38,729 nt of DNA, taken from NCBI GenBank assembly GCA_017627975.1, contig JAGAFT010000110.1, forward strand, positions 1-38,729. Reading direction: 5' to 3'. The position numbers and the translations under genes were made by a program. Shown piece after piece: positions 31,182 to 38,729 of this stretch (its first letter is position 1; each line of letters begins with the position of its first letter). The notes beneath the pieces are model-generated. The model saw only the letters and a list, made by a program, of their open reading frames with translations, was not told where the DNA came from and searched no databases. Origin of the DNA: Oscillospiraceae bacterium. GTDB lineage: Bacteria; Bacillota_A; Clostridia; Oscillospirales; Oscillospiraceae.

Positions 31182-32072
31182 TCAGGCCTCGCCGATCTTC
31201 GGCTCGTGATACTCGTTGTCTCCGTCAAAACGGATCTTCTCGGGCGGCTCTGTCAGCAGCTCCGGATGGTCCAGATAGCGCTTCATGTCTGCAAAGAATC
31301 GGCCGTAGTGTGCGCCCGAGCAGACACGCTCATCGGCGGTAATGCCGATGGGCAGCCATCGCTTCATCCGTGTCTCGCCGTTTTCGACCACCGCCACCTT
31401 TTCCGGGGTGCCCATGCCGAAGAACAGGCCCACATTTCCCCAGTTATAGAGGTGATGATTCACATCGTGAAGGCCGATGGACGCGGTATTGGTGACATAC
31501 ATGCCGACATAGAAAGGCAGCTCATCCATCAGGATGCCGGGAGCCAGGCCATAGCGGTCCAGGAAGCGGACCAGGCCCACAATCACCGTTGCAAGTCCCG
31601 GTACCGCAAACAGGAAACTCAGCAGCTTATCAACAAAGCTTGGCGGTGCGTCGCCGCGATTGGCCGCCACGGCAGCTTCCATGCGGTCCCGCACGTCATA
31701 GAGTGTGTCGCTCAGGTCAAACTTGATCTTCACCACTGCTTCGCCGTCATCGGCGTTGGAAGGATTCTTGAGGATTGTGAACGCCGCCGAGCAGTTGTTC
31801 CTTGCAAACAGCTGCTTGTTCATGATAAAGCGGTTGACCTCCGGGTTGCGGCTGATGGCGCGCACATAGGCGGCCACGATGATCTGCATATAGGAGATCT
31901 TCTCGTTCTTTTCCGCCTTCTGTTTCCGGATGAACCGCGACATGGCCTCAAGGTCTGCCCGGTGTTTCAGGAAAACCTGCGCATCGCATCGCATCGGCAT
32001 CACATAGGGTGTGATCTTCATTACCGGATCAATCCCGTCAATCCGTCTTCCGTCCGGTCTTCTCCCAAACAT
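31182..32072 (-). CDS. 2-oxoacid dehydrogenase E2-like acyltransferase, catalytic His/Asp replaced
   Basis: This 296-residue protein has the chloramphenicol-acetyltransferase/E2 catalytic-domain fold. The N-terminal part ('VFLKHRADLEAMSRFIRKQKAEK..ISYMQIIVAAYVRAISRNPEVNRF') and the C-terminal part ('NVGLFFGMGTPEKVAVVENGETRMKRWLPIGITAD') align well with E2 enzymes. There is no lipoyl or E1/E3-binding domain. The active-site motif DHRxxDG reads D247-E-R-V-C-S-G253, so the catalytic His is Glu and the Asp is Ser. Hydrophobic residues 149-175 replace part of the fold core. Stand-alone E2-like proteins exist in Firmicutes with unknown substrates. This one is either inactive, perhaps structural or regulatory, or uses different chemistry. 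It has its own promoter and terminator. Confidence 0.88.
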   Translation of the reverse strand: MFGRRPDGRRIDGIDPVMKITPYVMPMRCDAQVFLKHRADLEAMSRFIRKQKAEKNEKISYMQIIVAAYVRAISRNPEVNRFIMNKQLFARNNCSAAFTILKNPSNADDGEAVVKIKFDLSDTLYDVRDRMEAAVAANRGDAPPSFVDKLLSFLFAVPGLATVIVGLVRFLDRYGLAPGILMDELPFYVGMYVTNTASIGLHDVNHHLYNWGNVGLFFGMGTPEKVAVVENGETRMKRWLPIGITADERVCSGAHYGRFFADMKRYLDHPELLTEPPEKIRFDGDNEYHEPKIGEA

Positions 32073-32108
32073 CGGCCTTCTCCCTCTTTCGTTTCAAGAT
32101 TTTTAAGT

Positions 32109-32137
32109 ATTATAGCGGAAAAGTCCTGTTTTGGGAA
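32109..32137 (-). promoter_or_regulatory. Promoter of the E2-like gene
   Basis: On the minus strand TTCCCA (32137-32132), 17 bp, TATAAT (32114-32109). The -10 is perfect and the -35 moderate. The predicted start lies about 30 nt before the ATG at 32072. Confidence 0.65.
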
Positions 32138-32207
32138 GCCCCTTCTGTAAGGATATTTCCTGATTTGTGTTAAGAATGCTTACCGGAACGGTTCGCCGGG
32201 CAATGCT

Positions 32208-32280
32208 TATCCCCCGCCTTCGGCGTCGGGATATCCCTCATGATTAAAATTCCCAGCCGCAGAGCGGCTGGGGATCATGA
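32208..32280 (-). terminator. Terminator region of ftsH with two stem-loops
   Basis: First on the minus strand, CCCAGCCGC and GCGGCTGGG (32252-32272) form a 9-bp stem followed by AATTTTAAT. Outer arms TCATGAT (32239-32245) and ATCATGA (32274-32280) could extend it. A second stem, TATCCC/GGGATA with inner CGCC/GGCG (32208-32233), follows. Both lie before the promoter of the E2-like gene, and together they should end the ftsH transcript. Confidence 0.78.
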
Positions 32281-32292
32281 AAACTATCTTTT

Positions 32293-34116
32293 TTATGCGC
32301 GATTCAGGATGCCCATGAACTCCTCGCCGGTGATGGTCTCATGTTCATACAGATACGTCGCCAGCTCGTCCAGTTTTTGCCTGTTGTCCCTGAGGATCTT
32401 CAGCGCCTTTTCATGCTGCTGCTTCACCAGGGCGACAACCTGTTCGTCGATTTTGTTCTGGGTATCGGCAGAGCAGGCCAGGCTCGTGTCTCCGCCGAGA
32501 TACTGGTTGTTGACCGTCTCCAGCGCCACCATATCAAAGTCCTCGCTCATGCCGTAGCGGGTGATCATCGCCCGGGCGAGCTTGGTTGCCTGCTCGATAT
32601 CGTTGGCCGCACCGGTGGTGACCGATCCGAAGATCAGTTCCTCCGCCGCGCGTCCGCCGGTGTAGGTCGCGATCTTGTTCTCCAGTTCCTCCTTGTTCAT
32701 CAGATAGTGGTCGTTCTCCTCCACCTGGAGGGTATATCCCAGAGCACCGGAGGTACGGGGAACAATCGTGATTTTCTGTACGGGGGCCGAGTTGGTCTGT
32801 TTGGCCGCAACCAGCGCATGCCCGATCTCATGATAGGCAACGATTTTCTTCTCGTGGTCCGTGAGAATGGCGTTTTTCTTCTGGTAGCCGGCAATGACAA
32901 CTTCGATGCTCTCTTCCAGGTCCGCCTGGGTCGCAAACTTCCGTCCGTCACGCACCGCACGCAGCGCGGCCTCGTTGACAATATTGGCAAGCTCCGCGCC
33001 GGAAGCGCCCGCAGCCATGCGTGCAACCTGCAGGAAGTCCACGTCATCCGCGATCTTGATTTTCTTCGCGTGCACCTTCAGGATGGCTTCGCGCCCTTTC
33101 AGGTCCGGAAGCTCCACGGGGACGCGGCGGTCAAAGCGTCCCGGCCGGGTCAGGGCCGGATCCAGGGATTCAGGCCGGTTTGTGGCCGCCAGAATGATGA
33201 CGCCGGTGTTGCCGTCGAAGCCGTCCATCTCTGTCAGGAGCTGATTGAGCGTCTGCTCCCGCTCGTCATTTCCGCCCATGTGACTGCCGCCGCTGCGCTT
33301 CTGTCCGATGGCGTCGATTTCATCGATAAAGACGATGCAGGGTGCCTTCTCCTTGGCCTGGCGGAACAGGTCGCGCACCTTGGACGCGCCCATGCCCACG
33401 AACATTTCGACAAATTCAGATCCGGACATGGAGAAAAACGGCACGTTCGCCTCGCCCGCCACGGCCTTGGCAAGCATCGTCTTGCCGGTTCCCGGAGGGC
33501 CGACCAGCAAAACGCCCTTCGGCATCTGGGCTCCGATCTCGCTGTATTTCTGCGGATTCTCCAGATACTCGACGATCTCCTGGAGGTTTTCTTCCGCCTC
33601 GTCCACGCCTTCCACATCGCTGAAGCGAATGCCGTCAGACGATTTCACATAGACCTTCGCGTTGGACTTGCCCATATTGAACATCAGGGATCCGGGTCCG
33701 CCGCCGGCCTTGTCCATCATCTTTTTGGACAGGACCTGGCCGAGGATGACGAACACCCCGATCGGCAGAAGCCAGGAGAGCAGGAAGGTTGCCAGCGGAG
33801 AAGCCTGTTCCACAATCTCACTGGTAAACTCAGCCCCGGAGGCATGGAGTCTTTCGACCAGGCCGGGATCTTCCATCAGTCCGGTTCTGTAAAGCTTGGT
33901 GTCATCTTTATCGGTAAAGATGATCTGATTGCTCTGAATCTGGACCTTGCCGATCTCCTGATTCTCCGTCATGGACATGAACGTTCCGTAATCCACTTCG
34001 GTGATCGCCTTCTGCGCAATTCTCGGCGCGATCAGCGCATTGAACAGGAAAAGCAGCAACAGGACGATCAGGTAGAAATATGCAAGCGGCAGTTTCGGTT
34101 GTTTTACTTCTTTCAT
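32293..34116 (-). CDS. ftsH: ATP-dependent zinc metalloprotease FtsH
   Basis: This 607-residue membrane protease has TM1 at about 10-29, an outer domain, and TM2 at about 108-127. The AAA module has Walker A GPPGTGKT (206-213), Walker B VFIDEID (262-268) and the second region of homology '[19 protein letters not shown]'. The M41 protease domain has zinc motif HEIGH (429-433) and the third ligand Asp506 in 'AANDIEQAT'. All key residues are intact. FtsH removes misfolded and short-lived membrane and regulatory proteins. The ATG at 34116 is chosen; a GTG four codons earlier overlaps the only candidate ribosome site (GGAGTGG). Chromosomes of this group often carry more than one ftsH; this copy is not next to tilS or hpt. 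Confidence 0.96.
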   Translation of the reverse strand: MKEVKQPKLPLAYFYLIVLLLLFLFNALIAPRIAQKAITEVDYGTFMSMTENQEIGKVQIQSNQIIFTDKDDTKLYRTGLMEDPGLVERLHASGAEFTSEIVEQASPLATFLLSWLLPIGVFVILGQVLSKKMMDKAGGGPGSLMFNMGKSNAKVYVKSSDGIRFSDVEGVDEAEENLQEIVEYLENPQKYSEIGAQMPKGVLLVGPPGTGKTMLAKAVAGEANVPFFSMSGSEFVEMFVGMGASKVRDLFRQAKEKAPCIVFIDEIDAIGQKRSGGSHMGGNDEREQTLNQLLTEMDGFDGNTGVIILAATNRPESLDPALTRPGRFDRRVPVELPDLKGREAILKVHAKKIKIADDVDFLQVARMAAGASGAELANIVNEAALRAVRDGRKFATQADLEESIEVVIAGYQKKNAILTDHEKKIVAYHEIGHALVAAKQTNSAPVQKITIVPRTSGALGYTLQVEENDHYLMNKEELENKIATYTGGRAAEELIFGSVTTGAANDIEQATKLARAMITRYGMSEDFDMVALETVNNQYLGGDTSLACSADTQNKIDEQVVALVKQQHEKALKILRDNRQKLDELATYLYEHETITGEEFMGILNRA

Positions 34117-34446
34117 AACGAATTCCACTCCGATTTTTGTTTTTCCTTCAGAGGCTCAGATACCTCTGCATGACATGATGTATATAACACCACATCACAT
34201 CAAAAAGAAACAGGATATCTGTGAACTTTTGCTATCCTGCGGGATTCAGGCTCATTTCCTGCCGAAGACCATATCGCATCGCTAAGGGTGCCGATCGCCG
34301 CGCAAAAGCATGAGACGCGGATTTCTCCGGTCCGATGTCCGGACCTGTATGCCCTCTTGCATTCTCCGCCGCTTTAAACTATAATCACAGTCACACGGGA
34401 TCGAACCCTTATTCCGCGACATTTCTCCCGTGCAGGAGGATTCCCG
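34117..34446. other. Divergent intergenic region between ftsH and the TIR-LRR gene
   Basis: These 330 bases hold no gene. The plus-strand promoter of the TIR gene is at 34357-34385. An AT-rich stretch at 34165-34230 probably holds the ftsH promoter (TATACA or TTATAT hexamers on the minus strand), but no -35 stands out. GC-rich inverted repeats around 34326-34345 (TCCGG...CCGGA) could fold weakly. Confidence 0.55.
34357..34385 (+). promoter_or_regulatory. Sigma-A promoter of the TIR-LRR gene
   Basis: TTGCAT (34357-34362), 17 bp, TATAAT (34380-34385). The predicted start near 34392 gives a leader of about 55 nt to the ATG at 34447. Confidence 0.82.
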
Positions 34447-35967
34447 ATGGCAGAAATCAGGCCGTATGACGGCGATCAGCCTTATATTTTTATCAGTTAC
34501 GCCCATGCCAATTCCCCCGCCGTGATGGAAGTCGTGCACGAGCTCCATCATCGCGGTTTTCGCATCTGGTATGACGACGGCATCGAAGTCGGCAGTGAGT
34601 GGCAGGAGAACATCGCCCAGCATCTTGCAGATGCAAGTCTGATGATCGCCTTTGTCTCCAATGCGTACATGCGCTCTGACAACTGCCGCAAGGAAATGCA
34701 CTATGCGGTCAGCAAGAAAAAGAATCTGATCAACATCTTTCTGGAAGAAACCAGGCTGACCCCCGGCATGGAGATGCAGATCGGCAATCTCTTTGCCCTG
34801 ATGAAATACACCATGTCCGACGAAACGTTCTACGCAAAACTCTGGAACGCGCCGCAGCTTGGTCCGGAGCTTCTCTGCGCGGATTCCCCGTCTGCAAAGT
34901 CTGCAAAACCGCAGCCCAGAGCGAAAAAGCAGAAAAAAGTCCCCATCGATCTGACGGTGGAGCAGCAGCGGCAGCGAAAGCGGAAAATCCGAAGGCATGT
35001 CCGGCTGTCCGTATTTCTCGGGCTGCTTCTGGCAGCTGTGATTTTCGGCATCATCGCCTGGTCCACAGGCCTCGCCAAGCGCGTGGAAGTCCGGTTTCAG
35101 CAGGAGGACCTCCGCCTGCTTCCCGATGACACCGTGGTGGACATAAAAAACGAGCTTCTGGAGCAAGCCGCCAGAGAATTCTGCGGAATTCCGGAGGGTG
35201 AGATGAAAGTCTCGGACCTTGCCGGTCTGACGGAACTGTATATCTACGGTGACCGGTACTCTCTGCACTCTTATGAAGCCGTCATCGGGGAGGAGAACAC
35301 GGGAAGCATCGAGGACCTTTCCGATCTGGCTTTCTTCACCCATCTGGAAAAGCTTGTTCTTGCCTTCCAGCCGCTGCGCTCTCTGGAGACCATGCCCGCC
35401 TGCCCGATCGAGTATCTCTCCATCGATTACTGTCCATTGACAAGTCTTCAGGGGATCGGAAGTTTGCTGATGCTCCGGGAATTCAACGCCGACGCCTGTC
35501 CAATCCGTGATTTGGGTAATCTGAGCAACTGTCTCGAACTGCGCCGTCTCTGCCTGGTGGGCGCGAATGTCTCTGACTTTTCCAGTCTGAAGCCTTTGAT
35601 CCACCTTGCCGAGGCAGAGCTCTCCAACTGCGGGCTGAATCAGCTGGATACCCTTCTCGGCCTGAGCGGTCTGACTGATCTGACCTTCCGGGACTGTGAT
35701 CTCCGGGGATCGTTCTTCAAGGACTTTGACAGAGAACGCATCATCGTAAGCCTCACGCTCATCGACTGCAAGCTCAATTCCACGGACAACCTCGATGACT
35801 TCAAGGGGCTTACCACCCTGAGCCTTGCCCGCACCGGCGAGACGCTGGACTGGAGCATTCTCTCCAGGCTTCCCGCCCTCAGGACCGTTTATATTGACAC
35901 GAGCATGAAGGAAGCCATCGGCAGCGCACTGTCCGGGACGGATGTGCAGGTCATTGTCTCCGAATAA
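34447..35967 (+). CDS. TIR-TM-LRR protein (inverted Toll-receptor layout)
   Basis: The protein has 506 residues. Residues 11-135 form a TIR domain: 'YIFISYAHANSPAVMEVVHELHHRGFRIWYDDGIEVGSEWQENIAQHLADASLMIAFVS' and 'SDNCRKEMHYAV'. Glu83 sits at the position of the catalytic NAD-cleaving Glu of enzymatic TIRs. A basic linker (157-186) precedes one TM (187-206), and the positive-inside rule puts the TIR in the cytosol. The outer part holds about eight leucine-rich repeats (about 295-485) of the type 'LEKLVLAFQPLRSLETM' and 'LRRLCLVGANVSDFSSLKPL'. AGGAGG lies 8 nt before the ATG. This layout suggests surface sensing coupled to cytosolic TIR signalling or NAD cleavage. No known TIR defence partner (ThsA, SIR2, pAgo) is nearby, so a housekeeping sensing role is equally possible. 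Confidence 0.92.
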   Translation: MAEIRPYDGDQPYIFISYAHANSPAVMEVVHELHHRGFRIWYDDGIEVGSEWQENIAQHLADASLMIAFVSNAYMRSDNCRKEMHYAVSKKKNLINIFLEETRLTPGMEMQIGNLFALMKYTMSDETFYAKLWNAPQLGPELLCADSPSAKSAKPQPRAKKQKKVPIDLTVEQQRQRKRKIRRHVRLSVFLGLLLAAVIFGIIAWSTGLAKRVEVRFQQEDLRLLPDDTVVDIKNELLEQAAREFCGIPEGEMKVSDLAGLTELYIYGDRYSLHSYEAVIGEENTGSIEDLSDLAFFTHLEKLVLAFQPLRSLETMPACPIEYLSIDYCPLTSLQGIGSLLMLREFNADACPIRDLGNLSNCLELRRLCLVGANVSDFSSLKPLIHLAEAELSNCGLNQLDTLLGLSGLTDLTFRDCDLRGSFFKDFDRERIIVSLTLIDCKLNSTDNLDDFKGLTTLSLARTGETLDWSILSRLPALRTVYIDTSMKEAIGSALSGTDVQVIVSE

Positions 35968-36007
35968 ACGCCTCGTGATCTCCGATTTCAGAAAGAAGGT
36001 TCACAGC

Positions 36008-36742
36008 ATGGATTTCGTTTTTTCCAAAGAGTTTCCTGTGCTGCCCAGTGTCTGTGACGCATCCGGCCGCCTGAGTTATCCCGGTGCCTTTGAATGCTTC
36101 ATGGACATCGCCACCCAGCACGCCGATGTTCTCGGGGTTGGCCTGCGTGACCTGAGCCCGAAGAATCTCTACTGGCTCACGGTCAAGACGAAGATTGTCT
36201 TCCTGCGCCGTCCGCGGATGGGCGAAAGCACCGCCCTGATCACCTGGCCGGAGGTTCCCGGACGGCTTCGCTGCATGCGGAGCTACGAGATGAAGCAGGG
36301 GGATGAACCGCTGCTCCAGGGGAAAACCGAATGGGCCGTCGTCAACACCGCCACCGGCCGAATGGTTCCGGCATCTGAAGTGTTCCCGAACGGAAACCTC
36401 TTTCGGCAGGACTCCGCATGCACGGAGGCCTTTACGATGATCCCGGACCATTTTGACGGAGTGGAACCCTATGCCGTTTATACCGTCCGCTCCACGGACA
36501 TCGATGTCGGGGGCCACATGAACAACGCCGCCTATCTGCGCGTCATGTTCGGCACCTTCTCCACCGCGGAACTGAACGCCATGAAGATCCGCGCCGTCGA
36601 TGCGCTGTTCCGCTCTCCCTGTTTTGAAGGGGACGCCCTCGTCTGGCAGCGTGTCGAGGCGCCGGGCGGCCTGCACATCCGCGCCTGCTGCGGGGAAAAG
36701 ACAGTTTTTCTCGCCTCTCTCGAATTTGCGGAGGCGGAATAA
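36008..36742 (+). CDS. Acyl-ACP thioesterase (FatA/FatB type)
   Basis: This 244-residue protein has two hot-dog halves. It opens 'FSKEFPVLPSVCDASGRLSYPGAFECFMDIATQHADVLGVGLRDL', followed by 'WLTVKTKIVFLRRPRMGESTALITWPE' as in acyl-ACP thioesterases. The second half has 'VRSTDIDVGGHMNNAAYLRVM', with the conserved Asp/Asn/His residues of the active site. It frees fatty acids from acyl carrier protein in the cytosol, setting chain length or recycling. The ATG at 36008 has AAGAAGG upstream; a longer in-frame start overlaps the TIR gene end. It lies 40 nt after the TIR-LRR stop with no promoter or terminator between, so the two are probably co-transcribed. Confidence 0.93.
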   Translation: MDFVFSKEFPVLPSVCDASGRLSYPGAFECFMDIATQHADVLGVGLRDLSPKNLYWLTVKTKIVFLRRPRMGESTALITWPEVPGRLRCMRSYEMKQGDEPLLQGKTEWAVVNTATGRMVPASEVFPNGNLFRQDSACTEAFTMIPDHFDGVEPYAVYTVRSTDIDVGGHMNNAAYLRVMFGTFSTAELNAMKIRAVDALFRSPCFEGDALVWQRVEAPGGLHIRACCGEKTVFLASLEFAEAE

Positions 36743-36761
36743 AACACTCCCGTATCAAAGA

Positions 36762-36805
36762 AAGCCTCGCCTCCGGACGGTATTCTTTCCGAAGGCGAGG
36801 TTTGC
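36762..36805 (+). terminator. Terminator after the acyl-ACP thioesterase gene
   Basis: CCTCGCCT and AGGCGAGG form the base of the stem, CCGGACGG/CCG extends it, and a short GTTTGCATTT follows. The T-tract is modest. A-rich sequence on the other side would allow some function in reverse. Confidence 0.8.
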
Positions 36806-36827
36806 ATTTAACCTGTTATTCTGATTA

Positions 36828-36856
36828 TTGTAAGAAGCGGGAAAATGGTGTAAAAT
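36828..36856 (+). promoter_or_regulatory. Promoter of the two-TM/Hsp70-like gene pair
   Basis: TTGTAA (36828-36833), 17 bp, TAAAAT (36851-36856), with a predicted start near 36863, 26 nt before the ATG at 36889. Confidence 0.75.
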
Positions 36857-36888
36857 AAAAGAACTACAGCAATCATGAGGTGACCGCC

Positions 36889-37731
36889 ATGGATTCCGTA
36901 AATATGAGCAGTCTGCTTCTGGCAGAAGAGGATAAGATCCGCAATGAGCTCCGGGCGGACTCCGCCATCGATCAAAACCGCCGGCAGAGCCTTGACCGTC
37001 TGAACGAGGTTCTCGACCGTGTGCTTCTGCGCTACAACGCTGCCAATGCCAATGATCGGAAGCGCCAGGCGGTGGCGGACTGTCAGGCGGCGGCCGTGCG
37101 GGATATGCTCGGGCTTCTGCTGGCCGGGACGGCACGGAAGGAAATCGAAAAGCGCCGCTTCCGCGTCGGCGGCGTCATCTGCCTGCTGCTGGCGGTGATC
37201 TGCGGGCTCATCTCCGCGCTTTTGATCCGGGATTATTATCTCCCCGGCTGTATTCTGATGGCCGGGGCCGCGCTGTTTGGCTTTCTGGCCGGGCGGCTCT
37301 GGTACGGGGAGCGCGAGGTGCGTGTCCACGCCGAACTGGACGCGGATGTCGTCTGGAAGACGCTCAAAAAGGCCGTCGAAACCATGGACCGCAAATCGGA
37401 AGAATATCTGGCCCAGGAAGAGACCTGGCTTCGAGAGCAGAAGGATTCCTTCTCCCCCGCTTCCGCTTCCTGGAGTCCTGAAACGCTTCGGCTGCTGGGA
37501 GACCTTCTGGAAGCTCTGTATGCCGGGAACGGTGACTATGCCATCCGTCAGCTGAAGAAGCTTCTTCCCTGGCTGCATCAACAGGGGATCGAAGCCGTAG
37601 ACTACAGTCCGGAAACCGCGGACCTGTTCGAGCTTCTTCCCACCAAACGCGCCTCTGCGACACAGAGGCCGGCGCTCGTCAGTGGGGAAACGCTCCTGCT
37701 CGCGGGTCGCGCCACCGAGCATATTGATTAA
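36889..37731 (+). CDS. Two-TM protein of unknown function next to an Hsp70-like gene
   Basis: This 280-residue protein has three parts. An N-terminal helical, charged region (1-92, 'LDRLNEVLDRVLLRYNAANANDRKRQ') is probably coiled coil. Two closely spaced TMs follow (about 93-114 and 119-138). A C-terminal helical cytosolic region contains 'VWKTLKKAVETMDRKSEEYLAQEETWLREQKDS' and 'LRLLGDLLEALYAGNGDYAIRQLKKLLPWL'. Both ends should be in the cytosol. GAGGTG lies 6 nt before the ATG at 36889, so the GTG three codons earlier is not used. I do not recognise the family. Co-orientation with the Hsp70-like gene 81 bp downstream suggests a membrane-anchored partner such as an exchange factor or client adaptor, which is inference only. 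Confidence 0.82.
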   Translation: MDSVNMSSLLLAEEDKIRNELRADSAIDQNRRQSLDRLNEVLDRVLLRYNAANANDRKRQAVADCQAAAVRDMLGLLLAGTARKEIEKRRFRVGGVICLLLAVICGLISALLIRDYYLPGCILMAGAALFGFLAGRLWYGEREVRVHAELDADVVWKTLKKAVETMDRKSEEYLAQEETWLREQKDSFSPASASWSPETLRLLGDLLEALYAGNGDYAIRQLKKLLPWLHQQGIEAVDYSPETADLFELLPTKRASATQRPALVSGETLLLAGRATEHID

Positions 37732-37738
37732 GAGCCCG

Positions 37739-37804
37739 TCTCAGGAGCACCACTATCTTTCCTATTCCCGCCGGCCGGCGGGAATAGGAAAATCTTCTCA
37801 GGAG
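37739..37804. repeat. Perfect 34-bp palindrome flanked by 9-bp direct repeats
   Basis: TTTCCTATTCCCGCCGG (37758-37774) is followed directly by its exact reverse complement (37775-37791). On both sides lies the direct repeat TCTCAGGAG (37739-37747 and 37796-37804); the right copy also supplies the ribosome site of the Hsp70-like gene. The hairpin is AT-rich at the base and GC-rich at the tip. It may lower read-through or be a small inserted element with a target duplication. Confidence 0.88.
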
Positions 37805-37812
37805 TATTCATT

Positions 37813-38729
37813 ATGATGAATTATTGGGGATTTGATCTCGGCGACGGCGAGAGCACCCTCGCCCGCGTCGGCAGCACCGGCGTCAGTTATCCGGAGATCA
37901 TTGATGTCGACGGAAAGAAGGTCACCATCACCGTCTGGGCCGTCATGCGCAACGGCGAGGTGCGGATCGGCGAGAATGCCGCCCGTTCCGCCGCTTCCGC
38001 CGTACGCAGCGCAGCCCGATTTAAGCGCCGCTTTCTGGATATCCAGTCTGACAGCGCCGCCCTGATCCGTGACTTTTCTGCAAGGGTTTTTGAGTCCCTG
38101 CGGGACAGCGGCGCCCTCGTCGGCGGAGAAAAAAGCAACTCTGTCTACATCGGATGCCCTGCCGGCTGGGATGCGGAAAACCGCGCCCGCTACCGCCGCA
38201 TCTTTGAAACCATCGGCTTTCCGAATCCAAAGGTCGTCTCCGAATCCAGAGCCGTCATGGTGGGTGCGATCCAGTCCAACTCCGTCCGGGATTATGTGGA
38301 TCTTCGGACCAAATCCGTTCTCGTGATCGACATCGGATCCTCTACGACGGATTTTGCCTACATCAACAAGGGGAAGGAAACCGAAATCCGCACCGGAGGC
38401 GAGGTTTCTCTGGGCGGCGGCGTTATGGACGAGCTGCTGCTGGAAGCCTCCGTTCAGGCTTCCGGCCATGAAGAGGATCTGCGGCAGATTTTCAGCGAGA
38501 GCGAGAGCTGGCTTGTCGACTGTGAGCTTCATGCCAGGCATCTCAAAGAACTGTATTATTCCCGTCCCGCAGAGGAGCGGGAAGAGGAATGCAGGGATTC
38601 CTTGCTTATCACCTACGACGAGCCTGTGATCCTTGACCTGGTGATGAACTCCGCTGTATCTCACCGAATTACCGAAGAGCCCTGCCCGCAGCTGAACGGG
38701 AAATCATTTCGTTCCGTTTTCACCGCCGG
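37813..38729 (+). CDS. Hsp70/actin-fold ATPase (3' end outside window)
   Basis: The frame is open from the ATG at 37813 to the window edge, about 305 codons. Phosphate-1 motif WGFDLGDGEST (5-15) and phosphate-2 motif VLVIDIGSSTTDFAYI (about 168-183) are typical of Hsp70/actin-type ATPases. 'YIGCPAGWDAENRARYRRIFETIGF' and 'VVSESRAVMVGA' match the Hsp70 nucleotide-binding domain ('P..f....R......G......i.EP.AAA'). The sequence departs from housekeeping DnaK: the loop has LGDGEST, not LGTTNS, and the 'GG.d.D' element reads 'LGGGVMDELLLEA'. It is therefore a divergent, accessory Hsp70-like protein. AGGAG lies 8 nt before the start. It follows the two-TM gene, with a perfect hairpin between them. 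Whether a substrate-binding domain follows is outside the window. Confidence 0.9.
   Translation, partial: MMNYWGFDLGDGESTLARVGSTGVSYPEIIDVDGKKVTITVWAVMRNGEVRIGENAARSAASAVRSAARFKRRFLDIQSDSAALIRDFSARVFESLRDSGALVGGEKSNSVYIGCPAGWDAENRARYRRIFETIGFPNPKVVSESRAVMVGAIQSNSVRDYVDLRTKSVLVIDIGSSTTDFAYINKGKETEIRTGGEVSLGGGVMDELLLEASVQASGHEEDLRQIFSESESWLVDCELHARHLKELYYSRPAEEREEECRDSLLITYDEPVILDLVMNSAVSHRITEEPCPQLNGKSFRSVFTA

Noticed and set aside
34447..37731. Anti-phage defence island around the TIR protein
   Set aside because: Neighbours are FtsH, a thioesterase and an Hsp70-like protein. No nuclease, cyclase, SIR2, pAgo, phage or integrase gene is seen, so island status is unsupported.

Overview
The window looks like the chromosome of a GC-rich member of the Bacillota, probably class Clostridia. 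The signs are strong AGGAGG-type ribosome binding sites, near-consensus TTGACA/TATAAT promoters, GTG starts, and families typical of anaerobic Firmicutes: DUF2325, DUF3793, DUF4418, a TAXI-type TRAP transporter and a Firmicute-type FTR1/P19 iron system. Genus cannot be fixed from sequence reading alone. I see no rRNA, tRNA, CRISPR array, insertion sequence or phage genes.

Layout. Positions 1-1804 (minus) hold a sigma-70-family factor and a translationally coupled, one-TM anti-sigma-like protein that runs off the left edge. Positions 2101-3383 (plus) hold an MFS transporter with its own promoter. Positions 3465-13810 (all minus) form a ten-gene iron-uptake operon. In order of transcription it encodes FTR1 permease, P19 lipoprotein-like iron/copper-binding protein, a DUF2318 membrane protein, two MacB/FtsX-type ABC permeases, their ATPase, a DUF4418 protein, a third FtsX permease, a second ATPase, and a tandem winged-helix DtxR-like regulator. 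The second permease carries an inserted FMN-binding domain with a complete covalent-flavinylation motif. A strong bidirectional terminator closes the operon.

Divergent from FTR1 (14269-16656, plus) are a small DUF6110-like protein and a P1B-type metal ATPase with an SCALKLS motif in place of CPC. Positions 16797-18085 (minus) hold a DUF2325, DUF3793 and flavodoxin operon of the kind linked to iron supply. The FTR1 and flavodoxin operons share a 16-bp palindrome, RTTAR-N6-YTAAY, in five copies just downstream of near-consensus promoters. This suggests one metal-responsive regulon, and the tandem-HTH protein is a natural candidate regulator.

Positions 18336-21623 (minus) hold a 44-residue orphan protein and a TAXI-TRAP transporter pair with a clear promoter and operator palindrome. 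Positions 21793-30815 (minus) hold a coupled pair: an MMPL/RND-family transporter and a 2121-residue surface protein with EPxG repeats, Ig-like, B-repeat and GLUG modules and two C-terminal TM segments. Positions 31182-34116 (minus) hold a 2-oxoacid dehydrogenase E2-like acyltransferase that lacks its catalytic His/Asp, then FtsH.

Positions 34447-38729 (plus) hold a TIR-TM-LRR protein shaped like an inverted Toll receptor, an acyl-ACP thioesterase, a two-TM protein of unknown function, and a partial Hsp70/actin-fold ATPase that leaves the window on the right. The most unusual items are the flavinylated ABC permease inside an FTR1/P19 operon, the shared iron-operon palindromes with a regulator that lacks its metal site, and the TIR-TM-LRR receptor.
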